Positions 7,087 through 18,000 of a stretch of 64,000 nucleotides of DNA are shown in pieces. Position numbers and translations under genes: made by a program. This DNA is from Crocinitomicaceae bacterium (GTDB lineage: Bacteria; Bacteroidota; Bacteroidia; Flavobacteriales_D; Crocinitomicaceae), in the NCBI GenBank assembly GCA_029252405.1, contig JAQXBM010000022.1, positions 1 to 64,000 of the forward strand, in the 5' to 3' direction. The notes under the pieces are model-generated. The model did not search any database, was not told the origin of the DNA, and worked only from the letters and a program-made list of their open reading frames with translations. Position 1 is the first letter of the stretch. Every line of letters starts with the position of its first letter.

Positions 7087-8979
7087 ATGAAAAATTTATT
7101 ACTCTGTGGAACTCTTCTTTTAGCAGGTAGCGCGTTTTCGCAAGTGCTAACGGAAGATTTCGAAGGACTAGGTGGAGCTCTTCCAACTGGTTGGACAACA
7201 TCTGCACCAACTACTGGTGGAGAATTCTATACAGGAGATGCTGCTGCTGCCAATGCTGCTGCTTTCTGGCCTGTTAACGGTGGAACTAATTTCGCAATGG
7301 CAAACGATGACGTTTGTAACTGTGATATGAGTGTTTCTACATTGACAACTCCTTCAATGGACCTTACTGGTCTTTCTGGTGTTGTTGTTTCGTATGACTT
7401 CATTGATGACATCACTTACGGACCATCTTTGCCTCACGAGGTTTCTGTATCTGTAGACGGAGGTGCAACGTGGACTAACATCTACACGCACAACACAACT
7501 AACCAAGGTAACTTGGATTGGGCGAACAACTTAGTGCCTCTTGGAGCTGCGGCTGACGGAGCAACTAACGTTCAAGTTCGTTGGACTTACGATGATAACG
7601 GAACATGGGCAACTGGTTTGGCTGTTGATAACGTTACTGTTCAAGAACCAGCGCAAAACGATGCTAGCCTTACTGGTGTAACATTGAACCGTTGGGCTTT
7701 GATTAACACTAACACAACGCTTACTGCTGAAGTAACTAACGTTGGTGGAAACCCAATTACTTCTTTGGAAATCGATTGGAATGATGGAACGTCTCACGTT
7801 CAAACTGTTTCTGTAAACATCGCACCTGGAGCTTCTGCTTCTGTTGATCACCCAGATGCTGTATCTTACGCTACTGCTGTTGAAGAAGATCTTAACGTTA
7901 CTATTACTGCTACAAACGGTGGTGCTGACGGAGATGCTTCTAACAACAACGTTGCTTCTACTCTTCACAACACGTTGAGTCAGCAAACTGACAAAGCAGT
8001 TGTTATTGAAGAAGGAACTGGAACATGGTGTGGATGGTGTCCTCGTGGTGCCGTAGCTATGGACTACATGATTGCTACTTACCCAACTGATTTCATCGGT
8101 GTTGCTGTTCACAATGGTGACCCAATGACACTTGCTGCTTACGATGGTGGAGCTGGAATCTCTGGATTCCCTGGAGCAAACGTTGACCGTGCATTATTAG
8201 GAGTATCAGTTTCTCAAGCTGCTTTTGAAGCATACTACAACGACCGTGTAAACATGGGAGTTCCTGCAAACGTTGACGCTACAGTTACTGGTTCAGGAGG
8301 AAACATGACTATCGACGCTTCTGCGACTTTCTACACACCTGTATCTAGTGGTGACTTCCGTTTGGCCGTTGTTATTTCTGAGAACGGTGTAACTGGAACT
8401 TCTTCAGGATACAACCAAGCGAACTACTACTCAGGTGGCGGACAAGGACCAATGGGTGGATACGAGTCATTGGCTGATCCAGTACCAGCTGCTGACATGG
8501 TTTACGATCACGTTGGTGTTGCATTGTTAGGAGGATACGACGGACAAGCTGGTTCAGTTCCTGCAACAATCACTGATGGTACAGTTGCTAGCTACTCTTT
8601 CAACTACACAGTTCCTGCAACTAGCGATGAGAATAACATGCACGTAATTGTATTGTTAATTGACAACGCTACAGGAGAAATCGTTAACGCGAAAGAAGTT
8701 GATATGGTTGTTGGATTGAACGAGAACCCAGCTGCTATCAGCATGAATGTATATCCTAACCCAGCGACTGACAACGTAAACGTTGCATTCGAAGCGGCAG
8801 GAGATTACACAATTACAATTACTGACATGTCAGGACGCGTAGTTTCAACTAACGCTTACTCTAACTTGTCTGGTGCTCAAAACATCGCACTTCCAGTTGC
8901 TGATTTGATGAGCGGAAACTACTTGGTTAGCGTTGCTACTCAAGGAGCTTCTTACAACCAAGTTCTTGTAATCAAATAA
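7087..8979 (+). CDS. Omp28-related secreted protein with T9SS sorting domain
   Basis: A 630-residue T9SS cargo. It starts with a signal peptide (MKNLLLCGTLLLAGSAFSQ), then a domain like choice-of-anchor J/cleaved adhesin (DFEGLGGALPTGW onward, about 20-190), an Asp/Asn-rich Ig-like stretch (about 195-300) and an Omp28-like domain (about 305-540) holding a thioredoxin-type Cys-Gly-Trp-Cys at 315-318. It closes with a type A sorting domain (NVYPNPATDNVNV ... GNYLVSV ... QVLVIK), which sends it through SprA to the surface or medium. The CGWC suggests disulfide chemistry, not shown. The start at 7087 is chosen over an upstream GTG at 7042 because it begins the signal peptide and lies after the promoter. 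Regular codon use with many Ala/Thr/Asn suggests high expression. Confidence 0.85.
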   Translation: MKNLLLCGTLLLAGSAFSQVLTEDFEGLGGALPTGWTTSAPTTGGEFYTGDAAAANAAAFWPVNGGTNFAMANDDVCNCDMSVSTLTTPSMDLTGLSGVVVSYDFIDDITYGPSLPHEVSVSVDGGATWTNIYTHNTTNQGNLDWANNLVPLGAAADGATNVQVRWTYDDNGTWATGLAVDNVTVQEPAQNDASLTGVTLNRWALINTNTTLTAEVTNVGGNPITSLEIDWNDGTSHVQTVSVNIAPGASASVDHPDAVSYATAVEEDLNVTITATNGGADGDASNNNVASTLHNTLSQQTDKAVVIEEGTGTWCGWCPRGAVAMDYMIATYPTDFIGVAVHNGDPMTLAAYDGGAGISGFPGANVDRALLGVSVSQAAFEAYYNDRVNMGVPANVDATVTGSGGNMTIDASATFYTPVSSGDFRLAVVISENGVTGTSSGYNQANYYSGGGQGPMGGYESLADPVPAADMVYDHVGVALLGGYDGQAGSVPATITDGTVASYSFNYTVPATSDENNMHVIVLLIDNATGEIVNAKEVDMVVGLNENPAAISMNVYPNPATDNVNVAFEAAGDYTITITDMSGRVVSTNAYSNLSGAQNIALPVADLMSGNYLVSVATQGASYNQVLVIK

Positions 8980-9028
8980 TTAGATTACTAAAAAGCCAAC
9001 TTCCTTAGGAAGTAGGTGAATAGGTTTT

Positions 9029-9082
9029 AAAGCCGTTTATTCCGTTCCGATATTTATCGGAATCGGGATAAGCGGCTTTTTT
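9029..9082 (+). terminator. strong terminator after the Omp28-like gene
   Basis: A long nested hairpin: AAAGCCGTTTATTCCG (9029-9044) pairs with the complementary arm ending at 9079 (two G-U pairs), and the inner TTCCGATA/TATCGGAA extends it. The last arm runs into TTTTTT. This is a textbook intrinsic terminator on the plus strand. Confidence 0.9.
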
Positions 9083-9114
9083 CATTTCCAGACCTTATTC
9101 CAAAAGCATTTTCG

Positions 9115-9122
9115 TATCTTTG
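9115..9122 (+). promoter_or_regulatory. -7 promoter element of maeB
   Basis: TATCTTTG, a perfect TAnnTTTG, 23 bases before the maeB ATG and just past the terminator at 9029-9082. No convincing TTG at -33. Confidence 0.6.
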
Positions 9123-9145
9123 ACAGCTTCAAAAGCGACCAACTT

Positions 9146-11410
9146 ATGGCGAAAATTAGAAAACAGGATGCCCTTGATTATCATTCAACTGGAAAACCAG
9201 GGAAAATCGAGGTAGTACCAACGAAACCCTATGCAACTCAACGCGATCTATCACTGGCATATTCACCAGGGGTAGCAGAGCCATGTTTGAAAATTGCAGA
9301 GAACAAAGATGATGTATACAAATACACGAGTAAGGGAAATTTAGTTGCGGTAATATCAAATGGTACTGCAGTACTAGGCTTGGGGGACATCGGTCCTGAG
9401 GCATCTAAACCTGTGATGGAAGGGAAGGGGCTTCTCTTCAAGATTTTCGCTGATATCGATGTGTTTGATATCGAAGTTGACGCAACCGACCCAGAAACAT
9501 TTATTCAAACGGTCAAAGCAATTGCTCCAACCTTCGGAGGAATTAATCTAGAGGATATTAAGGCACCAGAAGCATTTGAAATCGAGGAACGCCTAAAAGC
9601 GGAATTGGATATTCCAATTATGCATGACGATCAGCACGGAACTGCCATCATTTCGTCAGCGGCTTTATTGAACGCCCTGGAGCTCGCCAAGAAGAAAATT
9701 GAAAAAGTAAAGATCGTTGTTTCAGGAGCTGGAGCGTCTGCGCTTTCATGTGCCAAGTTGTACCACTCGCTGGGAGCGAAATTGTCGAATATTTACATGT
9801 TCGATTCCAAAGGGTTGATCCACAATGGAAGAACTGACTTGGACGACACAAAGAAATTCTTTGCAAACCACAAGAAAGATGTTGCTTTTGAAGATGCTTT
9901 CAAGAAGGCGGACGTTTTCCTGGGTTTATCAAGAGGAGGTCTAGTGAAAAAGGAAATGATCAAAGCGATGGCTAAAGATCCAATCGTTTTTGCTTTGGCG
10001 AATCCTGAACCGGAGATATCGTACAAGGATGCGACGTCGGTGCGTAAAGATATTATTATGGCCACAGGACGTTCAGATCATCCTAACCAAGTGAATAATG
10101 TACTGGGATTCCCATTCATTTTTAGAGGAGCGATGGATGTTCGAGCAACGACAATAAACGAAGAAATGAAACTAGCGGCGGTGAAAGCTATTGCGGCACT
10201 CGCCAAGGAAAGTATTCCAGAAGAAGTAATTGAAGCCTACGGTGAAAAGAATATTTCCTTTGGGCGCGACCAAATCATTCCAAAACCGATCGATACCCGA
10301 TTGATATACTATGTTGCACCAGCTGTTGCCAAAGCAGCCATTGAATCAGGAGTTGCAAAAGAACCAATTACTGATTGGGAAGCGTACGAAATGGAATTGA
10401 AGAATCGTTTAGGAATTGATAACAAATTGATTCGTACGATTACCGAAAAAGCACAGCGTTCACCAAAACGCGTTGTATACGCAGAGGCAGACAATATTAA
10501 AATTCTCAAGGCGGCGCAAACAGCATGGGAGGAAGGTGTAGCTTTTCCAATTTTGCTAGGTAGAAAGGATGTCATCGAAGGACTTATTGAAGAGTACATG
10601 ATGGAGTTTCCTGAGGTGGAAATCATTGATCCAAAGTCTGATGAAGAAAAAGAACGCCGACAGGAATATGGGCTAAAATTCTTCGAAAAACGCATGCGAA
10701 AAGGAGTCACTGAATACGAAGCGATTCAAATAATGCGTGAGCGTAATCACTTTGGTGCCTTAATGGTGAAAATGGGGGATGCTGATGCGATGATTTCTGG
10801 AGCCACTAGAAACTACCGCGATGTTGTACGTCCAGTTATTCAAACGATCGGACTTCAGAAAGACATGAATGTTGTTGCGGGAATGTACATTTTGGACACA
10901 AAGAGGGGCCCACTTTTCCTAGCAGATACTACATTGAATGTGAACCCTTCAGCAGAAGATATTGCAGAGATAACGGCGAATGTTGCTAAAACGATACGAA
11001 AATTCAAGGTGACACCAAGAATCGCCCTTTTGAGCTATTCTAATTTTGGCTCGGGAACGGGTGAAGATGCTACGAAAATGGCAAAAGCGGTAAAGATCAT
11101 CCATGAGGAAAATCCAAACTTAATTGTCGATGGAGAAGTGCAAGCAAACTTCGCGTTGAACAATGAACTCATGAATGAAAAATTCTCATTCTCAACGCTT
11201 TCGAACAAGAAAGTGAACACCTTAATCTTCCCGAACTTAGCAGCAGGTAATATTGCCTACAAGTTGATGCAAGAGATGAACGATGACGATTCCATTGGTC
11301 CTGTTTTAGTTGGATTGAGAAAGTCGATCCACGTATTGCAAATGGGAGCTTCTGTTCGTGAAATCATTAACATGGTGAAAGTTGCCGTGGTAGACGCTCA
11401 AAACAAATAG
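9146..11410 (+). CDS. maeB: NADP-dependent malic enzyme with phosphotransacetylase-like domain
   Basis: A 754-residue MaeB that converts malate to pyruvate, CO2 and NADPH. Residues 1-430 form the malic enzyme part: YKYTSKGNLVAVISNGTAV, LGLGDIG, DIKAPEAFEIEERL (metal/substrate), HDDQHGTAI and the NADP-binding VVSGAGASALSCAKLY. Residues about 430-754 resemble phosphate acetyltransferase (RVVYAEADNIKILKAA, SGATRNYRDVVRP, VNPSAEDIAEI). In MaeB proteins this domain is regulatory, not a working transacetylase. It is followed one base later by ruvA and then sprA, a gene order I recall from flavobacteria. Confidence 0.95.
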   Translation: MAKIRKQDALDYHSTGKPGKIEVVPTKPYATQRDLSLAYSPGVAEPCLKIAENKDDVYKYTSKGNLVAVISNGTAVLGLGDIGPEASKPVMEGKGLLFKIFADIDVFDIEVDATDPETFIQTVKAIAPTFGGINLEDIKAPEAFEIEERLKAELDIPIMHDDQHGTAIISSAALLNALELAKKKIEKVKIVVSGAGASALSCAKLYHSLGAKLSNIYMFDSKGLIHNGRTDLDDTKKFFANHKKDVAFEDAFKKADVFLGLSRGGLVKKEMIKAMAKDPIVFALANPEPEISYKDATSVRKDIIMATGRSDHPNQVNNVLGFPFIFRGAMDVRATTINEEMKLAAVKAIAALAKESIPEEVIEAYGEKNISFGRDQIIPKPIDTRLIYYVAPAVAKAAIESGVAKEPITDWEAYEMELKNRLGIDNKLIRTITEKAQRSPKRVVYAEADNIKILKAAQTAWEEGVAFPILLGRKDVIEGLIEEYMMEFPEVEIIDPKSDEEKERRQEYGLKFFEKRMRKGVTEYEAIQIMRERNHFGALMVKMGDADAMISGATRNYRDVVRPVIQTIGLQKDMNVVAGMYILDTKRGPLFLADTTLNVNPSAEDIAEITANVAKTIRKFKVTPRIALLSYSNFGSGTGEDATKMAKAVKIIHEENPNLIVDGEVQANFALNNELMNEKFSFSTLSNKKVNTLIFPNLAAGNIAYKLMQEMNDDDSIGPVLVGLRKSIHVLQMGASVREIINMVKVAVVDAQNK

Positions 11411-11411
11411 T

Positions 11412-11987
11412 ATGATTGCTCAATTGAATGGACGACTCATTGAAAAGGCTCCAACTGAAGTTGTTATCGACTGCGGAGGTGTTGGATATGAAGTGAAAAT
11501 CTCGCTGAATACCTTCTCAACAATCGGAAACGATGAAAGCCTTAAACTTTTTACCAAGTTTGTTGTACGGGAGGACGCACAGATTCTGTATGGCTTCTCA
11601 ACAAAGGAAGAGCGTGAAATGTTCAATCATTTGGTGTCAGTTTCTGGAATAGGACCGAGCACAGCAATGATCATGTTGTCATCGATGGTGCCTCAAGAAA
11701 TTGCTAGCGCAATTCAAAATGAAGATGTGCGAACAATCCAAAGCGTTAAAGGGATTGGGGCGAAAACAGCACAAAGAGTGATCATCGATTTGAAGGATAA
11801 AATGTTAAAAATGGCGTTTTCGTCCGAAAATATGTTCAATGCGAACAATACAAGTCGATTTGATGCGTTAACAGCATTGATTTCCCTAGGGTTTGATAAG
11901 AAATCCGCGGAAAAAGCAATTGATAAAATAGCAACTGGTGATGAGTCAGTTGAACAATTGATTAAAGGAGCACTGAAGATTCTTTAA
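11412..11987 (+). CDS. ruvA: Holliday junction branch migration protein RuvA
   Basis: A 191-residue RuvA, the tetrameric protein that binds four-way junctions and positions the RuvB helicase. Domain I OB fold: MIAQLNGRLIEKAPTEVVIDCGGVGYEV. Domain II has two helix-hairpin-helix motifs, VSGIGPSTAMIML and VKGIGAKTAQRVIIDL. The C-terminal domain III (about 150-191, ALISLGFDKKSAEKAI) contacts RuvB. Length is normal. The ATG lies 1 base after the maeB stop, so the two are co-transcribed. Confidence 0.95.
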   Translation: MIAQLNGRLIEKAPTEVVIDCGGVGYEVKISLNTFSTIGNDESLKLFTKFVVREDAQILYGFSTKEEREMFNHLVSVSGIGPSTAMIMLSSMVPQEIASAIQNEDVRTIQSVKGIGAKTAQRVIIDLKDKMLKMAFSSENMFNANNTSRFDALTALISLGFDKKSAEKAIDKIATGDESVEQLIKGALKIL

Positions 11988-12025
11988 TCAATCGAGATAA
12001 AAATTTTGATTACGAGATACTAACT

Positions 12026-15000
12026 ATGAAGTACGTTGGACTACTACTGTTGTTTTGCTTGGTTTTTGGGCCCGTGTTGGCGCAAGATCCACCCGACACC
12101 AATCTAATTTGGCCGCTCAATCCTACCTACGATCCTACTCAAACAAACGAGCAGAGCTTCGATTTGGGAGATCCTAATTCCGTTGAACGCACCATCGTAT
12201 ATGATCCGGTGACTGGAAAATATATTTTCAAAGAAGTAATCGGAGGTTCTGAACTGAATTACAGAAACCCATCCATGATGACGCTCGAAGAATACATCGA
12301 GTACGAACGTCAAAAAGCATTAGCAGATAACTGGAAAGAAAAAATTGACGAGCAAACTGCTGAAAACCAACCATTCGAATTCCCAATCAAAGTAGGAAAC
12401 AAAGTATTTGAGAACTTCTTTGGATCAGATCAAATTACCATCAGAACTACAGGAAGTGTTGAGATTTCTTTGGGTGTAAACTCTTCGCGATACGATAATC
12501 CAATCCTGCCTGTACGTCAGCGTAGAATTACCCGTTTTGATTTCCAACAGCAAATCAACTTGAACTTAGTTGGACAGATTGGAACGCGAGTGAAACTCGG
12601 AACTAGCTACAACACACAAGCGGCGTTCGATTTTGACAACATTTCAACGCTCGAATACACGGGTGATGATGATCAAATCATTCAAAAAATTCAACTCGGA
12701 AACGTTTCATTCCAACCACCAACCTCCTTAATTCAAGGTTCGCAGGTTCTTTTTGGAGCATACGGTCAATTGAAATTTGGAAACACGACGGTTGATTTAA
12801 TCGGGGCGTCATCAAGAGGTCAAAAGAAAGAAATCAACATTGCAGGAGGATCACAAACGCAGCAGTTTGAAGTTTCGGCGGACAATTACGAAGTCAACCG
12901 TCACTACTTCCTGAACATGTACCACCACGACAACTACGATAACGGGATGTCGTCATTACCAATTCCAAACACGACGATCAACTTAACGAAAATCGAGGTA
13001 TGGGTGATGAACCGAACAAACGAAACGGAGAATACACGTAACATTATCGCATTCTCCGATTTAGGAGAAGCAAAACAAGAAAATTGTCAGGGTGATCCTG
13101 GTGGATACTCTCTGTCGGAATTACCAAGTAACGATGCCAACAACTTATACGATTGGGCAGCGAATCAGCCACTCGTTCGTGGATTCAACAATTCTGTTCA
13201 AGCCTTGGCTGGACAATTTGCTGCTCCAGGTCCGTTTCAACAAGCAGTTCACTTCGAGAAAGTAGAAAACGCACGTAAGTTGAACGACAGTGAGTTTAGC
13301 TACAACGCTCAATTAGGATTCATTTCCTTGAACATGCCATTGAACAACGATGAAGTGTTAGCCGTTTCATACGAGTACACAAATCAAGGAGAGAAATACC
13401 AAGTAGGTGAATTCTCTACCGATGGTATCGCTGGACAAGAGGCCTTGATGGTGAAATTATTGAAGCCAACAATCACCAATCCAAAGAATGCTGTTTGGCC
13501 ATTGATGATGAAAAACGTTTATTCGATTGGTGCTTACCAAGTGGATCAACAAGGATTCCGTTTGGATATCTTGTACAACAACCCTTTGACATCTGTAAAT
13601 GTTCCATTCCTTCCGATTTCGGATTTAACGAATGGTCAAATTGCAACGGATTTGGACGATAAGCAGATTGTGACCATTCTTGATATGGACAAACTGAATC
13701 AAAACAATCAGCTCTTTTCGGATGGTGTATTTGATTTTGTTCCAATTAACTTCAATGGAAATAAGGCAGAGTCTGCAGGAACAATTAACCGACGAAATGG
13801 ACGAATTTACTTCTCGACCGTTGAACCTTTCGGTAAAACCTTGGCAGATAAACTAGCGGCAGACCAACAGATTCCGCAAGTCACAATTGATCAAATCGCA
13901 TACACAGAACTTTACGATTCAACGAAAACTGCAGCACAGCAGATTCCTGCTAAGAACAGATTCAGCTTCAAAGGAGAATACCAATCTTCGATTACATCGG
14001 ATATTCCGCTGAATGCATTGAACGTTCCAGAAGGAGCAGTTACTGTTACGGCTGGTGGAATTCTGTTGACGGAAGGTCAGGATTATACGGTTGATTACAA
14101 CTTGGGTCGAGTAAAAATCTTGAATGAATCTTACTTGAACTCGAACACACCAATTAAGATTTCGATTGAGAGTAATTCCGTCTTCGGTTTCCAATCCAAA
14201 TCCCTGCTGGGATCCCGAGTCGCCCATCGATTTAGCGATAAATTCAATGTCGGAGCGACATGGATGCGAATGATGGAACGTCCAGTAACGCAAAAAGTGG
14301 ACATTGGAAGTGAACCGTACAAAAACAACATTATTGGATTTGATTTAGCTTACAGAACAGACGTTCCGCTATTGACGAAATTGGTCGATCTCCTACCGGT
14401 AATTTCAACAAAAGAACGATCAACATTCTCATTCACGGGAGAGTTTGCCCACTTGATTCCTGGATCGCCGCGTGCGATTAACAAAACGGGAACATCATAC
14501 ATTGATGATTTCGAAGGTGCACAGAGCTCAATTGATCTTCGATCAGCAACAGCTTGGCACTTGGCATCTGTTCCGAAAGGACAGCCCGATTTATTCCCAG
14601 AAGCAACAAACCTTGATCTTTCAGCAGGTTACAAACGTGCACGATCAACGTGGTATGTTGTCGATCCATTGTTTGCACAAGGTTCAAATATTACGCCTCA
14701 ACACATCAAGGATAATCCTGAATTGGTGAGCGATAGCCGTGTAAGATTGGTGAGTCAAACGCAAATTTGGCCGAACCAACAATTGGCACTCGGAACAATC
14801 GGAAACATTCCAATCTTGGATTTAGCTTACTATCCAAAAGAACGTGGGATGTACAACTTTGATACAAGTCCTACAGTTGACGCAGACGGTTTATTTACCG
14901 ATCCTGAGAACCGTTGGGGTGGAATCATGCGTGCCTTAACAACGAATGATTTTGAGTTGACAAACATTGAGTATATCCAATTCTGGATGCTTGATCCTTT

Positions 15001-18000
15001 CAATGAAGATGCTGAAGCCGTGGATCCAACCTCGAATCACACAGGTGGAGACATGTACTTCAACCTTGGAAATATTTCTGAGGATGTATTACCAGATTCA
15101 CGTCGTAGTTTCGAAAATGGATTACCACCATTTGACGATTCATCACAAGACAATTTGGATGAAACAACGTGGGCGCGAATTTCAACTTTGCAGCAAACAG
15201 TTAATGCATTCGACAACGATCCACTGGCTCGTGTGAATCAAGATGTTGGTTATGATGGTTGGAACAACGAGGAGGAAGCATTGTTCTACTCAAGTTATGT
15301 GAACTGGGTACAAACTTCATCGACGCTAAACGCAGCAGCGAAAGCAAGAATGCTGGCCGATCCATCAAACGATGATTACCGTTACTACCGCGATGATGTT
15401 TACGATCAATTGGAAGCAAATATCTTAGAGCGATACAAGAAATTTAGAGGAGTTGAAGGGAACTCTCCAACAATTGAAATGTCTGACACGATGAATACTG
15501 AGGGTTACCCAACTCAGGCGACGAATCAACCAGACATGGAGGAGTTCAACAACAACAATACATTGGATGAAACGGAAAGCTACTTCCAGTACAAAGTAAG
15601 CTTGCGTCCAAACGACTTAGTTGAAGGAAAAAACTTCATTACGAATGTTCAAACCGTATCTAACGGAACGAAAACAGAGCGTTGGTTGCAGTTCAAAGTT
15701 CCAATTCGTGATTTTGAAAAACGCGTCAACGGAATTCAAGACTTTAGAACGATTCGTTTCATGCGTATCTTCTTGAAAGATTTCAATGAGGAAGTAGTGG
15801 TTCGTTTTGCACGTTTAGAGTTTATTCGTGGAGAATGGAGACAGTACTTGGAGTCATTGGTTGAGCCAGGAGAAGGCGTAACAACAGATCCAAACTTAAC
15901 GACTTTCAACATTGGTGCTGTGAACGTTGAAGAGAACGATCAACGTGAGCCGATTAAGTACGAGATTCCACCGGGAATTACACGTGAGGTTGATCCATCA
16001 CAAACGTTCCAACGTCAGTTGAACGAGCAATCGTTGACACTTGAGGTGTGTAACTTACAAGACGGAGATGCGCGTGCAGGATACAAGAACGTTCAGTTCG
16101 ATGTAAGAACATACAAGAAATTGAAAATGTTCGCTCACGCAGAAAGAGTTGAAGGGCAGTCTGCTTTGAATGATGATGATTTGACACTCTTCGTTCGTTT
16201 GGGTACTGATTTCGTAGACAACTACTACGAGTATGAAATGCCACTGAAATTGACAGATTATGGAGCTCAGCTTCCAGAAGATATTTGGCCTGAAGAGAAC
16301 AACGTAGAAATCGTTTTTGAGGACTTCTTAAAAATGAAGAAGGACAGAAATGAGCAGATCGCGTCAGGAGGTTCAAATGCATCCTACGCTGTTGAATATT
16401 CAATTATCGATCCAGCGAACCCTACACGCGTGTTGAAAGTAAAAGGTAGTCCGAACCTTCAGGGAATGAAAACGATCATGATTGGTGTCCGAAATCCGCA
16501 CATCAACAAAGATACACCTTGGAACGATGACGGTCTTGCGAAATGTGTAAATGCATGGATCAATGAGCTTCGATTAACAGACTTCGTGAGTGAAGGAGGA
16601 TCGGCAGCAACTGCGCAAATGCAAGTTCAATTCGCTGATTTTGCCAACTTGAATATGTCAGGAAGTTACTCAGGAATTAACTGGGGAGCTGTTGATAGTC
16701 GAGTGCAAGAAAGACAGCGTAACCAAAAGCTCAACTTCGACATGAACGCAAGTGTTCAGTTGGGTCAATTCTTTGGAAAGAAAGCACGTGTTCAATTGCC
16801 ATTCTTCTACAGCTATTCTGTTGGAGTGATCAACCCTGAGTTCGATCCATTCAATCCAGATATTCGCTTGGCAGATTACGAGGATGCAGCTGATCGTAGA
16901 GAAAGAGCCAAGTTAGGACAAGACTTCACAGAGCGCAAAGCCTATAACTTCACGAATGTGAGGAAGGAATTGAAGGCGGGTGCGGATAATCACTTCTGGA
17001 GAGTCTCCAATTGGACCTACAGTTATGCCTATTCCGAAAATTCGAGACGAGACTTTAATATTCAAAGCGATCGAACGAGAACGTGGACATCGAGCTTGAA
17101 CTACAATTACTCGTTCAAATCGAAGCCGATTATGCCTTTCAAAAAGGTGAAATTCATGCAACGTAAGAAATGGTGGGCGCTTATTCGCGACATGAATTTC
17201 TACCTGACACCGAAGAACATTTCATTCGGAACAGACGTGATGCGTAATTACAATGAACGCCAAATTAGAAATAACTTTATTCCGGCAAATACGCCAGACA
17301 GTTTGCTTCCTAATTATGAGCTTGATCCAGTTTTCTTGAAGCAATTCAACTGGAACAGAACGTATGCAATGGACTACGACATCACCAAGAAGTTGAAGTT
17401 TAAGTTCAATGCGAATAGCCGTTCGATGTTCGAAGAAGGCGACGGTGCCGTGGAACAAAATTCATTCAGAGATACTTTGAACTCTCAATTGAGTACGTTC
17501 GGTCGAGGAATGGATTATGCGCACAACTTCTCGTTCAAATACACACTTCCATTGAACCAGATTCCAGCATTGGACTGGGTGAGTGCGAATGCAACGTGGA
17601 AAGGATCTTACAACTGGCAGCGTGGACCATTAGCTCAACCGCAGTTTGGAAATACCATCCAAAACAGTCGTGATATCAACATGACGGCTCAGTTGAACTT
17701 CACATCACTTTACAACAAAGTGAAATTCTTCAAGAAAGTGAACAATGGTGGTCGTAACCCACGTGGACGTGCATCTGCTCGTGATAAGGACGGAGACAAG
17801 CGTGGTGGAGCATCGAAAAAGCCAGAAGCGGAAGAAGAGGATGATCCGAACTTAACGAAGAAGCAGAAAGAGCGCAAGCGTCGTAAGGAAGAACGCAAGA
17901 AGGATCGTGAAGAGCGCGAGAAAGCAAGAGGTGGAAAAGTTCACCCGATTGCTGGATTCTTTGCTCGTGCCTTGATGACGGTTCGTAATGTAAACGGAAC

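Noticed and set aside
7531-8112. 193-residue minus-strand open frame inside the Omp28-like gene
   Set aside because: Ser/Val/Arg-heavy composition is typical of a shadow of regular codon use on the other strand; no start signal or promoter.
9238-9441. Minus-strand frames within maeB
   Set aside because: Shadow frames of a well-conserved gene.
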